From positions 1-54,478 of the forward strand of contig JANQLQ010000129.1 in NCBI GenBank assembly GCA_028280565.1: a DNA stretch of 54,478 nt. Direction: 5' to 3'. The notes beneath the pieces were generated by a model that was given only the letters and a program-made list of their open reading frames with translations, was not told the origin of the DNA and ran no database searches. Positions 18,634 through 28,283 of the stretch are shown here, one piece after another. The stretch comes from Fulvivirga sp. Lineage in GTDB: Bacteria; Bacteroidota; Bacteroidia; Cytophagales; Cyclobacteriaceae. The number at the start of each line of letters is the position of its first letter. Position 1 is the first letter of the stretch. The position numbers and the translations under genes were made by a program.

Positions 18634-19608
18634 TTGAAAAGGAAAATAATCAGACTCATTTCTTTTCTTTTGTTGACCAATTTGGCCGGGACATACGCTC
18701 AAAGCATTTCTCAAAAACTGTTTTTAACCTCGTCGGTTGCTCCCGCTATTGGTTTCAGCGATACAACTGGGCAATACAGTTCTCGTGACTTGGCCATTGG
18801 GTTCAGTGTGCCGGTATTTGGAAAAATAGATACACCGAATGCCGACGGAGTTCCATCCTTTACGGCTATTTTACTCAATGGTGAATTTGAAGCTTCCGAA
18901 CTTGATCTAGGTCCTTTTGACGACCACAGGTTGATATCCAGGCCTTGGGTGGATGCATCTTTGATCTATTACGGTGGTGAAAAAAGCGTACTGATCAGCA
19001 GCATTCAAATGCGTTGGATGGAGGATGAATTTAGTGTTTCCCGGCCTAAGCTGAGACCTACTGCCTTATTAGCCTGGCGCTTGCAAGCTACCGGGAGCTT
19101 TAGTTACCTGCTAGGCGCTACCTATACTTATAATTTTGGTACTGGGCTGCCTTTCCCTGTACTTGGATTGCAAAAAAAGTTTAGCGAACGGTTGAATGTT
19201 AACGTGGTGCTTCCGCTGTCCATTATATACCAGGGCACTTTCAAGTCACAGCTAAAGTATCACTTATTCTTGAAGCCAGCGGGTAGGATTGCCCGATTTG
19301 GTAACAACGACGTGTTTTCGGAGGTGACGGATGAAAATCTCCTATTGAGAGAAAGAGCAGTAAAGCTCGGAGGGAGAATAATCTTTTCATTGCACGTGTT
19401 CAAGTTTATCCCGGAGACCGGGGTGTTGGGGGCGAGACAGCTCTCTTTTTCTGACCTCGACGATAATGTCTTTTCCCGCGAAGACATATACAACTCGGGT
19501 ATCGACCCGGCACCTTACTTCAAGCTAAGTATTCAAACTAACCTCGGCGGTAAGAAAAAGTCGACTAACCCAATGGATACTATGGGAAATGAATGGGTTT
19601 TGATATGA
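18634..19608 (+). CDS. DUF6268-like outer-membrane beta-barrel protein
   Basis: About 324 residues if the TTG at 18634 is the start. I prefer it because it places a standard signal peptide (KRKIIRLISF... cut after TYAQ) at the N-terminus; the ATG at 18556 would add 26 residues in front of the signal. The mature part is made of amphipathic strands and resembles the first gene of the window (239-1156), so the window holds two paralogues of the DUF6268 type. Function unknown; probably an outer-membrane barrel. It follows the acidic lipoprotein gene closely and may share its transcript. Confidence 0.65.
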   Translation: MKRKIIRLISFLLLTNLAGTYAQSISQKLFLTSSVAPAIGFSDTTGQYSSRDLAIGFSVPVFGKIDTPNADGVPSFTAILLNGEFEASELDLGPFDDHRLISRPWVDASLIYYGGEKSVLISSIQMRWMEDEFSVSRPKLRPTALLAWRLQATGSFSYLLGATYTYNFGTGLPFPVLGLQKKFSERLNVNVVLPLSIIYQGTFKSQLKYHLFLKPAGRIARFGNNDVFSEVTDENLLLRERAVKLGGRIIFSLHVFKFIPETGVLGARQLSFSDLDDNVFSREDIYNSGIDPAPYFKLSIQTNLGGKKKSTNPMDTMGNEWVLI

Positions 19609-19722
19609 GTATGAGAAGCTTCAGCCCCCGGTTTGACAGCCTCTGCAACTTCTCCATTTATAACCATCCCTATTCACCGTTAATTCGATCATAAGAATCA
19701 CATTATGATAATGCTTAAAACA

Positions 19723-20151
19723 ATGAACATGAAAAAAGCACTTGCTGCATTTGTATTTATGCTTACGATGATCTCAATGGTCCAAGGGCAAGATGAGATC
19801 ACCGGGACCTGGTTGACCCAAGAACAGAACAGTAAGGTAGAGATCTACAAGAATGGGACGGAATACTTCGGCAAAATTGTATGGCTGGAAAAGCCCATGG
19901 ATAACAAAGGAAAGCCTGTGACTGATAAGAATAATCCTGATAAAAACTTGAAAAGTCGCCCTGTTATGGGATTGGATATGCTGCAAAACCTTAAATACGA
20001 AGAAGGGAAATGGGTGGGGAAGATCTATGCGCCCAAACGTGGTTTTACGTTGGATGCTGAGCTTATGCTGGAAGGGAATAGCCAGTTAAAAGTAAAAATA
20101 TTTCGTTGGGGATTTACCCGGGAGCAAGTATGGACCCGGGACTCTTTGTAA
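19723..20151 (+). CDS. DUF2147 family secreted protein
   Basis: 142 residues from the ATG at 19723 (19729 or 19705 are alternatives). A signal peptide ends near VQGQ, followed by the DUF2147 start ITGTWLT, the middle KIVWLEKPMDNKGKPVTD and the closing G-F-T-R-E-Q-V-W-T-R. The family is a small periplasmic beta-barrel-like fold of unknown role, found as single genes in Proteobacteria and Bacteroidota. The length matches the family. Nothing nearby points to a partner. Confidence 0.85.
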   Translation: MNMKKALAAFVFMLTMISMVQGQDEITGTWLTQEQNSKVEIYKNGTEYFGKIVWLEKPMDNKGKPVTDKNNPDKNLKSRPVMGLDMLQNLKYEEGKWVGKIYAPKRGFTLDAELMLEGNSQLKVKIFRWGFTREQVWTRDSL

Positions 20152-20436
20152 ATGCAAAATATCATAAAATGCATGGTACTGTTCCTAGCCCCTGCATGGG
20201 CATCGCCAGCCTGGCCATGACATCCCGGTTTTTTATGGTGCCGTGCCAACTCCAAGCATTTTATCGAAAATGGCTCCATTCGCCACAATGTGTGAAATTT
20301 ATTGTTTTAGATGGGTCTTAGTACTCTTATCCCGGCCCCTGGTCATAACCAACTTAAAGAATACATTGGTAAAGGTTTTTTAGAGAAAATTATGATGAGG
20401 TGTTGCCTGTTCAACGGTAGCCGTGGAAGTAAAATT

Positions 20437-21765
20437 ATGGACCGTTTTATTGTACTATTGATATTGCTATGTTTCAATTTACCTTGCTTGGTGTCCGCCC
20501 AAGACTCCTTGCGCAGTGTGGAGATCTTATCTCTTCAAAATGCTTGGAGCATGGCATTCGAGCATAACCCGGATTATCAAAACTACAAACTGAACCAAGA
20601 AAAAGCCGGGATAGATCATAAGGCTTCAAAGTCATACCGGTTCCCTACCATTTCTGCCAGCATTAACGCGCAGAGGAACATGGACCTGGCCATCACTCCC
20701 TTACCCGGTGAGATATTCGGTTTGCCCGAAGGGACTACCATCGATGCGCAGTTTGGCCAGGTGTATGCCTATAACGCCGGTATTGCCCTGTCCAAAAATA
20801 TTTTTGACCGGCAGGCGATCGTACAATCCAAACTGTCGAAATTAGATGTCCAAATGACCGGGGTCCAGCGGGAGGCGTATGGACAACTGCTAAAACAACA
20901 GGTGAGCTTGCACTACTACGCGGCATTGATTGCCCGGCGCTCCATTGCCCTTAATCAAAGTGACCTGGCCGTTGCAGATAGCATTGTATTCCTTGGTAAC
21001 CAAAAGTTTGACGAAGGTGTAATTGACGTCATTGCCCTGAACCAGGCAAAGATCAACCTGAATACGGTTAAGCAAAGCCAGGTCAATCACCAGCTTTTGT
21101 ATGATCAAAGTGTTAGTGAACTCAAAAAGTTGCTGGGAATGCGACACACGGACACACTGAGATTACCGTCGAAATTGGAATACAAGCTGCCTAAATACTA
21201 TTATGCAGAGGAGCTTTTAGTAGATCCCGGGATCACACTTGCCTTAGTCAATGAACAACAGGCTGATCTACAGGTAAGCCTGCGGGCCTCCTTTTTCCTG
21301 CCTAAGCTTACAGCCAACTCTTATTATGGACGGCAGCAATTCCGCGATGATTTTGGAGTGTCTTTTAGCGATAATGCATGGACTAACTTCAGTTACCTTT
21401 CATTAGACCTGTCCATACCCATATTCAGCGGTTTCGCCAATAAAAATCACTATAAGGCAAGTAAAGTATCCCAACAAGTAGCAAAGAACGAGCTGGAGAA
21501 TGCCAGGCTTACTGCTTCCATCAATGATCAGCAGTTGATCAATGAGTACAACTATAGTTTGGAAAATGCACAGGTGGCGCTGGAGACTTTCGAGCTGTTC
21601 CAAGAAAATAGCCAATTGAGCTATCAAAAATTTACAGACGGACTTATTAGCTTGGATCGCTACCTAGGGGTTTTCGAAGACTATTTACAAGCAGAAAGTG
21701 CTTTTTTGAATGCGCTGTCCGGCACTTACAGTTATTACAGCCAAATAATTTCAAGAACGGAATGA
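20437..21765 (+). CDS. TolC-family outer-membrane efflux protein
   Basis: 442 residues from the ATG at 20437, which starts a good signal peptide (MDRFIVLLILL..., cut after VSAQ); upstream in-frame codons from 20311 do not look coding. The protein shows two long helical halves with the outer-membrane efflux protein pattern (LQNAWSMAFEHNPDYQ near the start; VGLNQAKINLNTVKQSQVNHQ-like helices; a second half beginning near LVNEQQADLQ). It forms the trimeric exit duct of tripartite pumps. Its stop overlaps the next start as ATGA, so it is translationally coupled to the adaptor gene. The operon encodes every part of a MacAB-TolC-like export machine; the cargo is unknown. Confidence 0.92.
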   Translation: MDRFIVLLILLCFNLPCLVSAQDSLRSVEILSLQNAWSMAFEHNPDYQNYKLNQEKAGIDHKASKSYRFPTISASINAQRNMDLAITPLPGEIFGLPEGTTIDAQFGQVYAYNAGIALSKNIFDRQAIVQSKLSKLDVQMTGVQREAYGQLLKQQVSLHYYAALIARRSIALNQSDLAVADSIVFLGNQKFDEGVIDVIALNQAKINLNTVKQSQVNHQLLYDQSVSELKKLLGMRHTDTLRLPSKLEYKLPKYYYAEELLVDPGITLALVNEQQADLQVSLRASFFLPKLTANSYYGRQQFRDDFGVSFSDNAWTNFSYLSLDLSIPIFSGFANKNHYKASKVSQQVAKNELENARLTASINDQQLINEYNYSLENAQVALETFELFQENSQLSYQKFTDGLISLDRYLGVFEDYLQAESAFLNALSGTYSYYSQIISRTE

Positions 21766-22868
21766 AACGGATAAAACTTATAAAAATGAGAGGGATCTGT
21801 TGTTTTACAATAATAGGGCTAGCCTCTTTCTCCTGTACAAAAACAGTGACGATAAAACCTGCCAATCATAGCGTGATCGATGCGGTATTTGCCAGCGGAT
21901 ACCTGGTGCTAGAGCATGAATATATTGTAACGGCGAATACAGAAGGATACCTGTCCAAAGCCAATGTAGAGGAGGGGGATAGTGTGACGGTAGGCATGCC
22001 ACTCTTTAAGCTCTCGAGTGATGTACAAGATGAGCAGCTCTTAAATGCACGGGTCAACTACCAAGATGCCTTGGACAATGCAAGACCCACTGCGCCGGAA
22101 AGGCAGCAGGTTGTACTTCAACTTGAACAGGCCAAGGTGCAATTGGCCCTAGACAAGAAAAACTATGCCCGGTATGCTAACCTTTTAAAAACTGGGGCGG
22201 TGGCACAGCAGGAATTTGACCAAGCTGAACTACAGTACGAAAACTCCAAACATAATGTGGTGATATTGGAAAAATCACTGGACGACCTGGATGACAAGCT
22301 TGCGCTCAACTTAAAAAATGCCGAGACCCAGTTGACCATCCAGCAGGAGAACCATACAGATTATTTCCTCACCTCTTCCATACAAGGTAAGGTTTTGCAT
22401 GTATTTAAGGAGCAAGGTGAGCTTGTACGCCGTGGAGAGGCCATTGCTAAAATAGGAGGGGGAAAAACACGGGTAAAGCTATTTGTAGCTGAAGAAGACA
22501 TCAATCGCGTGAAGCTTGGCCAACAGGTGCTGGTTTCATTGAATACGGATAAGGATCACCTGCTAACGGCCACTACCCGGAAGCTTTACCCGGCTTTTGA
22601 TGATGTAGAGCAATCGTTTATTGTAGAGGCAAGTTTTGACCAAACTCCTTCAAACCTCTTTGCCAACACGCAGCTGCAGGCAAATATCATTATCGATGAA
22701 AAAGATGAAGCGTTGGTTATGCCTTCTGAATACCTAACATACGGCGATAGTGTATACCTGTTTAGCGGCGGAAAAAGATACGTTGAGGTCGGTATCCGGT
22801 CAAAAGAATGGGTGGAAATATTAGCGGGTATTGATGAAAACACTCGTTTACAATTGCCTAAACGATGA
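21762..22868 (+). CDS. HlyD/MacA-type periplasmic adaptor, lipoprotein
   Basis: 368 residues. The lipobox SFSC (about residue 25) predicts attachment to the inner membrane. A biotinyl-lipoyl-like half (TANTEGYLSKANVEEGDSVTVGMPLF), a long coiled-coil hairpin (about 85-190), the returning lipoyl half and a beta-barrel domain (KTRVKLFVAEEDINRVKLGQQV) follow the order of RND/MacA membrane-fusion proteins. It bridges the ABC permease to the TolC-type duct. It overlaps the TolC gene by 4 bp upstream and the permease gene by 4 bp downstream. Confidence 0.92.
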   Translation: MKRIKLIKMRGICCFTIIGLASFSCTKTVTIKPANHSVIDAVFASGYLVLEHEYIVTANTEGYLSKANVEEGDSVTVGMPLFKLSSDVQDEQLLNARVNYQDALDNARPTAPERQQVVLQLEQAKVQLALDKKNYARYANLLKTGAVAQQEFDQAELQYENSKHNVVILEKSLDDLDDKLALNLKNAETQLTIQQENHTDYFLTSSIQGKVLHVFKEQGELVRRGEAIAKIGGGKTRVKLFVAEEDINRVKLGQQVLVSLNTDKDHLLTATTRKLYPAFDDVEQSFIVEASFDQTPSNLFANTQLQANIIIDEKDEALVMPSEYLTYGDSVYLFSGGKRYVEVGIRSKEWVEILAGIDENTRLQLPKR

Positions 22869-24109
22869 GCAGGTCTACAAATTCCAAAATAGCATTTGCC
22901 CACCTTACTTCCCGGGTGAAACAGGCTATGGTAGCCATGTTAAGCGTTACCTTCGGCATTTCCATGTATGTCTTCATGAATGGCTTTATGACCGGCGTCA
23001 ATGACACACAAACCGACTTGGCCTTCAGCACCTTGGCCCATATCCACATTTATAATGATCTTCCGGAAGACAGGAGTGACTTAGCAGGAAGGTTCTACGA
23101 CGATTCGCACCTGGTCCATATTCGTCATCCTAAAACTATCCAGTATACAGAAGGTATAAAAAATTCTGCAAAGATCATTAGCGCGGTTGAAAAGCAGCCG
23201 GGTGTTGTAGGGATGGCGTCACAGGTCAACATCAACGTTTTTTTTAAAAATGGCGCCGCTAAAAAAAATGGGGTACTTTCAGGAATAGAAGTGACGAATG
23301 AGGACGAGCTTTTTAAGACGTCACAATACATTATAGCCGGGAGTTGGGGAGAGTTGTCTTATCGCAATGACGGGCTGGTCATTGGGGTAGGGTTGGCACG
23401 GAAACTTAGCCTGGGGCTGAATGATAATGTGGTAGTCGTTACCGACGATGGCGTAAGCCGGAATTTTAAAGTCATCGGGATTATTGAAACTACTTTGGCC
23501 GGTGTGGATAATGCCAAGGCCTATATCCGTATTAGTTCTGCCCGGCAACTGATCTCCAAAAATCAAAGCTACGTAACCGATCTCCAGGTGAATATTGAAG
23601 ACTTTGAAGAAGCGCAAAAAGTAGCCAGTACCTGGGCTCCATCCATTGACTACAAAGTAGAGTCTTGGATGGAAGCCAACGGGCAACTCGAGGCGGCCAA
23701 CGAGCTTAGGAACATCATAGCCGTTACCGTTTCACTCACCATTTTGATCGTAGCGGGGTTTGGCATTTATAACATCATGAATATGACAGTCAACGAAAAG
23801 ATCAAAGAAATCGCCATACTGAAAGCCATGGGATTTGAAAGCAAGGATATTGTACAAATATTCCTGGTCCAATCCGTCATTATTGGCATTGCAGGTGGGT
23901 GTGTCGGTATGGTATTGGGCTATTTAATCTCGGTGGCCATCAATCATGTGCCTTTCGAGGTGGCCACATTAGATCGGTTACCGATGACCTACAATATTGA
24001 GGATTACCTTTCGGCGTTTGTTTTTGGCCTGGCCACTACCTTTATCGCGGGGTATTTACCAGCAAAAAAGGCTTCGAAAGTGGATCCTGTGGAAATTATA
24101 AGGGGATAA
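22865..24109 (+). CDS. MacB/LolC-type ABC permease (FtsX domain)
   Basis: 414 residues with one N-terminal membrane helix (about 18-38), a periplasmic MacB-PCD-type domain (about 45-270), and an FtsX domain with three further helices (about 285-400). The segment NEKIKEIAILKAMGFESKDIVQIFL is the characteristic cytoplasmic coupling helix, and the protein ends in the classical KASKVDPVEIIRG. With the ATPase two bases downstream it makes a four-helix mechanotransmission transporter. Such pumps either extrude substrates through TolC or move lipoproteins; the linked adaptor and TolC favour extrusion. Confidence 0.92.
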   Translation: MSRSTNSKIAFAHLTSRVKQAMVAMLSVTFGISMYVFMNGFMTGVNDTQTDLAFSTLAHIHIYNDLPEDRSDLAGRFYDDSHLVHIRHPKTIQYTEGIKNSAKIISAVEKQPGVVGMASQVNINVFFKNGAAKKNGVLSGIEVTNEDELFKTSQYIIAGSWGELSYRNDGLVIGVGLARKLSLGLNDNVVVVTDDGVSRNFKVIGIIETTLAGVDNAKAYIRISSARQLISKNQSYVTDLQVNIEDFEEAQKVASTWAPSIDYKVESWMEANGQLEAANELRNIIAVTVSLTILIVAGFGIYNIMNMTVNEKIKEIAILKAMGFESKDIVQIFLVQSVIIGIAGGCVGMVLGYLISVAINHVPFEVATLDRLPMTYNIEDYLSAFVFGLATTFIAGYLPAKKASKVDPVEIIRG

Positions 24110-24111
24110 CT

Positions 24112-24786
24112 ATGGAACACACATCGCTTGCGGTAAGGAATATATCTAAATACTTTCATGAACCACAGAGGTTCCAGGTGCTCAAGAATATTTCTTTTGA
24201 TATCAAAAAAGGAGAGTTTTTATCCCTGGTCGGTAAATCCGGTTCGGGGAAGTCAACGCTATTGTATGTGCTTTCTACTATGGATACGGATTATTCGGGA
24301 GAGCTCTACATTCATAACGAGTACCTCACCGGGCAAACCCAGAACCAACTGGCCGCTTTCCGGAATTTACATATTGGCTTTGTTTTCCAATTTCATTACC
24401 TCCTCCCGGAGTTCTCAGCGCTGGATAATGTCATGCTACCGGCACTAAAACTAGGTAAAAAATCCAAAGAAGAGATCAAGGAAAAGGCCGTTGAAAACTT
24501 GCGCCTGCTTGGACTTGAGGAACAAGCATCCAAGTTGGCCAATAAGCTCTCCGGGGGTCAGCAGCAGCGAGTAGCCATCGCGCGGGCGTTGATCAACGAA
24601 CCGGCTATTATCATGGGAGATGAACCTACCGGTAACCTGGACTCGAAAAATACGCAAATCGTCTTTGATATTTTTAGACAACTGGCGGCAGAAAGAGGAC
24701 AAACGATCATAGCAGTGACCCACGACGAGGAATTTGCCAAAAAAAGCGATCGTATTCTTGAACTAAGCGATGGTAAACTGCTCTGA
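24112..24786 (+). CDS. LolD/MacB-type ABC transporter ATPase
   Basis: 224 residues, the usual length for this clan. Walker A GKSGSGKST (about 41-49), signature LSGGQQQR (about 146), Walker B MGDEPTGNLD (about 168) and the switch His in VTHDEEFAKK are intact. The Q-loop region reads FVFQFHYLLPEFSALDNV, which is typical of the LolD/MacB/FtsE group. The start ATG lies two bases after the permease stop. It is the last gene of the four-gene efflux operon beginning at 20437. Confidence 0.95.
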   Translation: MEHTSLAVRNISKYFHEPQRFQVLKNISFDIKKGEFLSLVGKSGSGKSTLLYVLSTMDTDYSGELYIHNEYLTGQTQNQLAAFRNLHIGFVFQFHYLLPEFSALDNVMLPALKLGKKSKEEIKEKAVENLRLLGLEEQASKLANKLSGGQQQRVAIARALINEPAIIMGDEPTGNLDSKNTQIVFDIFRQLAAERGQTIIAVTHDEEFAKKSDRILELSDGKLL

Positions 24787-24876
24787 GTTTCACAAAGCTA
24801 TGATACGTGTTTGTTCTTTTGATCTTCCTTGCTACAGGCTATAAAAGTGTTTTCTCATTCTTTATATTCGCACCTC

Positions 24877-24906
24877 TTAACCCCCTCTCTTAACGATGAG
24901 GGTTAA
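24877..24906 (+). terminator. Inverted repeat after the efflux operon
   Basis: TTAACCC (24877-24883) pairs with GGGTTAA (24900-24906), with a further two pairs inside after a small bulge. It sits 90 bp after the ATPase stop and just before the phosphoesterase ATG, so it could be an operator or leader hairpin rather than a terminator. No T-run follows. Confidence 0.3.
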
Positions 24907-24915
24907 TGCAAATCC

Positions 24916-26034
24916 ATGAAATTATATCCAAGAAATATGCTACGTCATTCCAAGGTTGCCTTCTGTTGGTTGGTGATCATCGGGAATCTTTTTGCTTTCG
25001 CAGTAGCTGCGCAAGCGCAGAAAACCTTCACCGACGGCCCCTACATCTTCACTTCTGGGGATACGACCGTCCAGTATGAGTCAAAAATAGTGATATCTTC
25101 ATCTGAAAAAGATCTACCTGGCGTTCGCACCAACGCACTGATCCAAGTAGAAGATGATACGAATGGCCATTTCATTGTAAAGCTAAAGGAGGAATATAAT
25201 CCTGAACCGTCCGAATACAAGAAGTCGCGAAAAATGGTGGTCATCTCAGACATAGAAGGCAACTTCACTGCATTTAAGAAGCTTTTGATTGCAACGGGAG
25301 TAATAGACAAAACTTACCAATGGAATTTTGGGAAAGGTCATTTGGTCCTCACCGGGGACTATTTCGATCGAGGCAATAAGGTGGTTGAAACACTTTGGTT
25401 GATATACAAGATGGAACAGCAAGCAGAAAACAATGGAGGTAAGGTTCATTTCATCCTAGGTAATCACGAAACCATGAATTTACAGGGAGACTTACGCTAT
25501 GTCCATCCCAAGTACCAGTTCACAGCACAGGCATTGGGTAAACCATTAAGCGAACTATATAGTGAAGATACCGAACTTGGAAAATGGTTAAGAACGAAGA
25601 ATATCATAGAAAAGATCGGGGATCATCTATTCGTCCATGCAGGTATTTCGGAAGAAGTCAACAACCTCAACCTATCTGTTCCACAGATTAATGAAGCAGC
25701 TCGCCCGGTTTTAGACCAATATAAAAGACACGAAAGTGACACCCTTCAAACACTAATGTGGGACAAAGGGCCACTATGGTATCGTGGCTACTATGGCAAA
25801 GAGCCAGTAAGTCACGAGGTAATCGAAACCACTTTAAAGAGTTACAACGTAACCAAAATCATTACTGGCCACACGGTGGTAGCAGATTCCATCTCCAGTT
25901 GGTACAATGGTAAAGTCATCAATATCGACACCCCCCATAGCCATGGCAAAAGCGAGGCCTTGTTAATAAGCAAAGGAAAGTACTACCGTATCACGGCGGA
26001 TGGAGACCGTTTTCCACTTTTTGACAAAAAATAA
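24916..26034 (+). CDS. Secreted calcineurin-like (Shewanella-like) metallophosphoesterase
   Basis: 372 residues. An N-terminal signal peptide (cut near AQAQ, about residue 35) places it in the periplasm. The metallophosphatase motifs appear in order: SDIEGN (about 111; Glu where most families have His), GDYFDRG (about 148), GNHE (182-185), LFVHAGIS (about 235) and GHT (about 318). These coordinate two metal ions for phosphomonoester or phosphoprotein hydrolysis. The layout fits the Shewanella-like phosphatase group of bacterial PPP enzymes. The substrate is unknown. The gene appears to be a single unit. Confidence 0.88.
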   Translation: MKLYPRNMLRHSKVAFCWLVIIGNLFAFAVAAQAQKTFTDGPYIFTSGDTTVQYESKIVISSSEKDLPGVRTNALIQVEDDTNGHFIVKLKEEYNPEPSEYKKSRKMVVISDIEGNFTAFKKLLIATGVIDKTYQWNFGKGHLVLTGDYFDRGNKVVETLWLIYKMEQQAENNGGKVHFILGNHETMNLQGDLRYVHPKYQFTAQALGKPLSELYSEDTELGKWLRTKNIIEKIGDHLFVHAGISEEVNNLNLSVPQINEAARPVLDQYKRHESDTLQTLMWDKGPLWYRGYYGKEPVSHEVIETTLKSYNVTKIITGHTVVADSISSWYNGKVINIDTPHSHGKSEALLISKGKYYRITADGDRFPLFDKK

Positions 26035-26445
26035 AAGACGGGAGAACGGGCACAGGAAAAAGCTAAAACCGCCAGGGCTTGCTTCTTCCCAGCCGGTTAC
26101 CCAATAATGTACTTTGTTTTAGGTTAATTGAAAATCGCCACTGGTCCTGGTGTGTCAAACGGACTACCAACGCGATAGGGATAAGGCCCCGCGATGGGTA
26201 GGTTCTAAGGCTGGCAAATCGTTTTTTGATGGCGACGTTGAGACCAGCTTCCCTCAAAAAAAGCCGGTTCAACTATTTTTAATGGATCACCATATTACTA
26301 ATTTACAATACGAAAAGTAAAGAAGGATAATGTATGGCGGCAGTATCAATGTTGATCAACCTGAGCGATCATTGTTTTGGTAAGATATGATATGCTGTTA
26401 AATACGTTCTACACTTTACAAGATGTAAGTTACTAAATTGACGGC
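26035..26445. other. 410-bp intergenic region
   Basis: No gene is supported. The short minus-strand frame at 26063-26272 has no recognisable family. The right end carries the palindrome listed at 26416-26428. Confidence 0.5.
26416..26428. promoter_or_regulatory. Palindrome before the AraC-type gene
   Basis: TTACA-AGA-TGTAA, a perfect 5+5 inverted repeat ending 17 bp before the AraC start codon. The position suits autoregulation of the downstream gene, but AraC proteins often bind direct repeats, so the assignment is tentative. Confidence 0.3.
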
Positions 26446-27312
26446 ATGGTTCGATTTCCCCAGGTCAAAGACAACCCCTGCGATCCTTCTATGATCGTGT
26501 GCCATGGCTCTCCCTATGCTAAATATAACCGACTGAATACATCTTACGGCAAACAGGTCGGTTTTTTGACCGAGCACACGTTGTTTTTTGTACTGGAAGG
26601 GAAAAAGCACCTGCATTTCGAGGAAAAGACCGTCACTATTTCCGCCCCGGACCTGCTTTTCCTTAAAAAAGGCCTGTACGTCATATCGGAGTTTGTTCCG
26701 TCAGGAGGGAAATTTGAAGCTTTAATGCTTTTTGTCCAGGAGCCATTCTTACAGGAATTTTCCTTCCTAATACAAGAACAGGGGATTATTAAGGGCACAA
26801 ATGATCCCTATTGTATTGTGCCTTCTAATACCTTGCTACGAAAATTTAGTGAGGGATACCTGCACTATTTTGGAACGTCGTTTCCCACCCGGGAAGTTGT
26901 TTTGAAGACAAAATTGCAAGAACTATTTCTCTTGCTTATGGCCACGCCTCAAAAGGAAGAAATAACGAATATGATTCGTGCTATCCTTGGTAACAGACCG
27001 GTAGATATCGAATACCTTGTCAAGCAACATTTATTCAAACCCCTTACCCTACAGGATTTCGCAGAACTCTCTAACCGGAGTTTAGCCTCATTCAAGCGTG
27101 ACTTTGAAAAAATATACTGCTGCTCCCCCAGGGCTTGGATCAACCGGCAGCGTTTGTCCCATGCTTCCGGCCTTTTGCGCAATACAGCGAAAAGCGTTTC
27201 GGAGATCGCTTACGAATGTGGTTTTGAAAGTGTATCGCACTTTATCAAGCTATACAAAAGGGAATACAACATAACACCCGCTAACGCAAGAGCCAAATGC
27301 GCTACCCGTTGA
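26446..27312 (+). CDS. AraC-family transcriptional regulator
   Basis: 288 residues. The N-terminal part (about 15-150) is a cupin-like sensing domain (LFFVLEGKKHLHFEEKTVTISAPDLLFLKKG). The C-terminal part (about 190-285) contains the two helix-turn-helix units of the HTH-18 type: LTLQDFAELSNRSLASFKRDFEK and SVSEIAYECGFESVSHFIKLYKREY. Cytosolic activator or repressor; the ligand is unknown. It stands ahead of, and may control, the two-gene unit at 27462-28110, which is inference from position only. Confidence 0.92.
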   Translation: MVRFPQVKDNPCDPSMIVCHGSPYAKYNRLNTSYGKQVGFLTEHTLFFVLEGKKHLHFEEKTVTISAPDLLFLKKGLYVISEFVPSGGKFEALMLFVQEPFLQEFSFLIQEQGIIKGTNDPYCIVPSNTLLRKFSEGYLHYFGTSFPTREVVLKTKLQELFLLLMATPQKEEITNMIRAILGNRPVDIEYLVKQHLFKPLTLQDFAELSNRSLASFKRDFEKIYCCSPRAWINRQRLSHASGLLRNTAKSVSEIAYECGFESVSHFIKLYKREYNITPANARAKCATR

Positions 27313-27461
27313 GCTTTTCGAGGTATAGCCGTGTAGGCTATGTCTAATACCTTTGGCAATAAGTAATGTTAACGGGCAGGAGAGCTTTTCAACATGCCTA
27401 TCCAACATTTCTTTTTTAATACTCACTACTAAATACTCAAATCTCAACACTAATTTTATTT

Positions 27462-27791
27462 ATGAAATGGTATCATCACATCGCCTGTTTTTTCGCCGGT
27501 GTATTTATCGTCAATGGCTTACCTCATTTTATTCATGGTTTAGAGGGCGATGCCTTCCCAACCCCCTTTGCTGATCCACCGGGTACGGGGCTTTCGTCCC
27601 CGGTAGTCAATATGATGTGGGCTTTAGTCAACTTTGGTTTGAGTGCCTGGCTGCTGCGGGTAGGAAGAGTATCTTTCCAAAAGAACTGGACTTGGATCTT
27701 ACTTCTTATGGGTATTAGCGCTACAGGGTTGATGATGAGTTACCTGGCCCCGACTGTTTTGGAACTCTACAAGAATAGCAAAACCTACTAA
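27462..27791 (+). CDS. Small membrane protein of unknown function
   Basis: 109 residues with three hydrophobic segments (about 5-22, 48-66 and 76-95), separated by a conserved-looking loop PHFIHGLEGDAFPTPFADPPGTGLSSP. I have seen this short membrane protein type next to TfoX-like or regulatory genes in other bacteria, but know no function. It is followed after 10 bp by the TfoX-N gene, so both are probably one transcript. Confidence 0.7.
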   Translation: MKWYHHIACFFAGVFIVNGLPHFIHGLEGDAFPTPFADPPGTGLSSPVVNMMWALVNFGLSAWLLRVGRVSFQKNWTWILLLMGISATGLMMSYLAPTVLELYKNSKTY

Positions 27792-27801
27792 AGGGATAGT
27801 T

Positions 27802-28110
27802 ATGTCATACAGTGAAGAGCTGGCAAGTCGTTTGCGAAATATATTCCAATTGCATCCCGGGATAGAGGAAAGGCAAAAGATGGGAGGCCTTTCTTTTATG
27901 CGGAATACCAAAGTACTGGTACGTATCGAGGGAGATGACCTGGTGGTCCGTTGTGACCCTATGCAAACCGAAAAATTACTTTCACAACCAGCAACCCAAA
28001 GGTACCAAATGAAGGGTAAAATGAATATGAAAGGGTGGCTGCTCATCAGGGCTGAAGGCACCAAAGGCTCTCAAATGCTGGAAGATTGGGTGAAGATAGC
28101 CTTGGAGTAA
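27802..28110 (+). CDS. TfoX/Sxy N-terminal domain protein
   Basis: 102 residues covering exactly the TfoX N-terminal domain: SEELASRLRNIFQ, then EERQKMGGLSFMRNTKVLVRIEGDDLVVRCDP, and the closing MKGWLLI. In gamma-proteobacteria Sxy/TfoX drives competence with CRP, but stand-alone N-domains like this are common in Bacteroidota and of unknown role. It follows the small membrane-protein gene by 10 bp. Confidence 0.88.
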   Translation: MSYSEELASRLRNIFQLHPGIEERQKMGGLSFMRNTKVLVRIEGDDLVVRCDPMQTEKLLSQPATQRYQMKGKMNMKGWLLIRAEGTKGSQMLEDWVKIALE

Positions 28111-28153
28111 AATCACAAACTGGCAAATTTGATGTGAATCGAGCGGATTTCAT

Positions 28154-28182
28154 TCACCGGGTGACCCAAAGCCACCCGGTGA
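28154..28182 (+). terminator. GC-rich hairpin after the TfoX-N gene
   Basis: TCACCGGGTG (28154-28163) pairs perfectly with CACCCGGTGA (28173-28182) around a nine-base loop, 44 bp after the stop. There is no T-run, so this is a transcript-end or processing hairpin rather than a canonical intrinsic terminator. Confidence 0.5.
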
Positions 28183-28283
28183 GTGGGGAGCCTGCTTAAA
28201 AATATTGTGAATGGAATAAAATACGTAGCGAACTGTTACCACCCAGGTGGCGAATCAAAACGCAAAGTGTTATTTTGGTAATC

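Noticed and set aside
26063-26272. 69-codon minus-strand frame in the 26-kb spacer
   Set aside because: No recognisable family; composition could come from a decayed gene, but I found nothing to anchor it.
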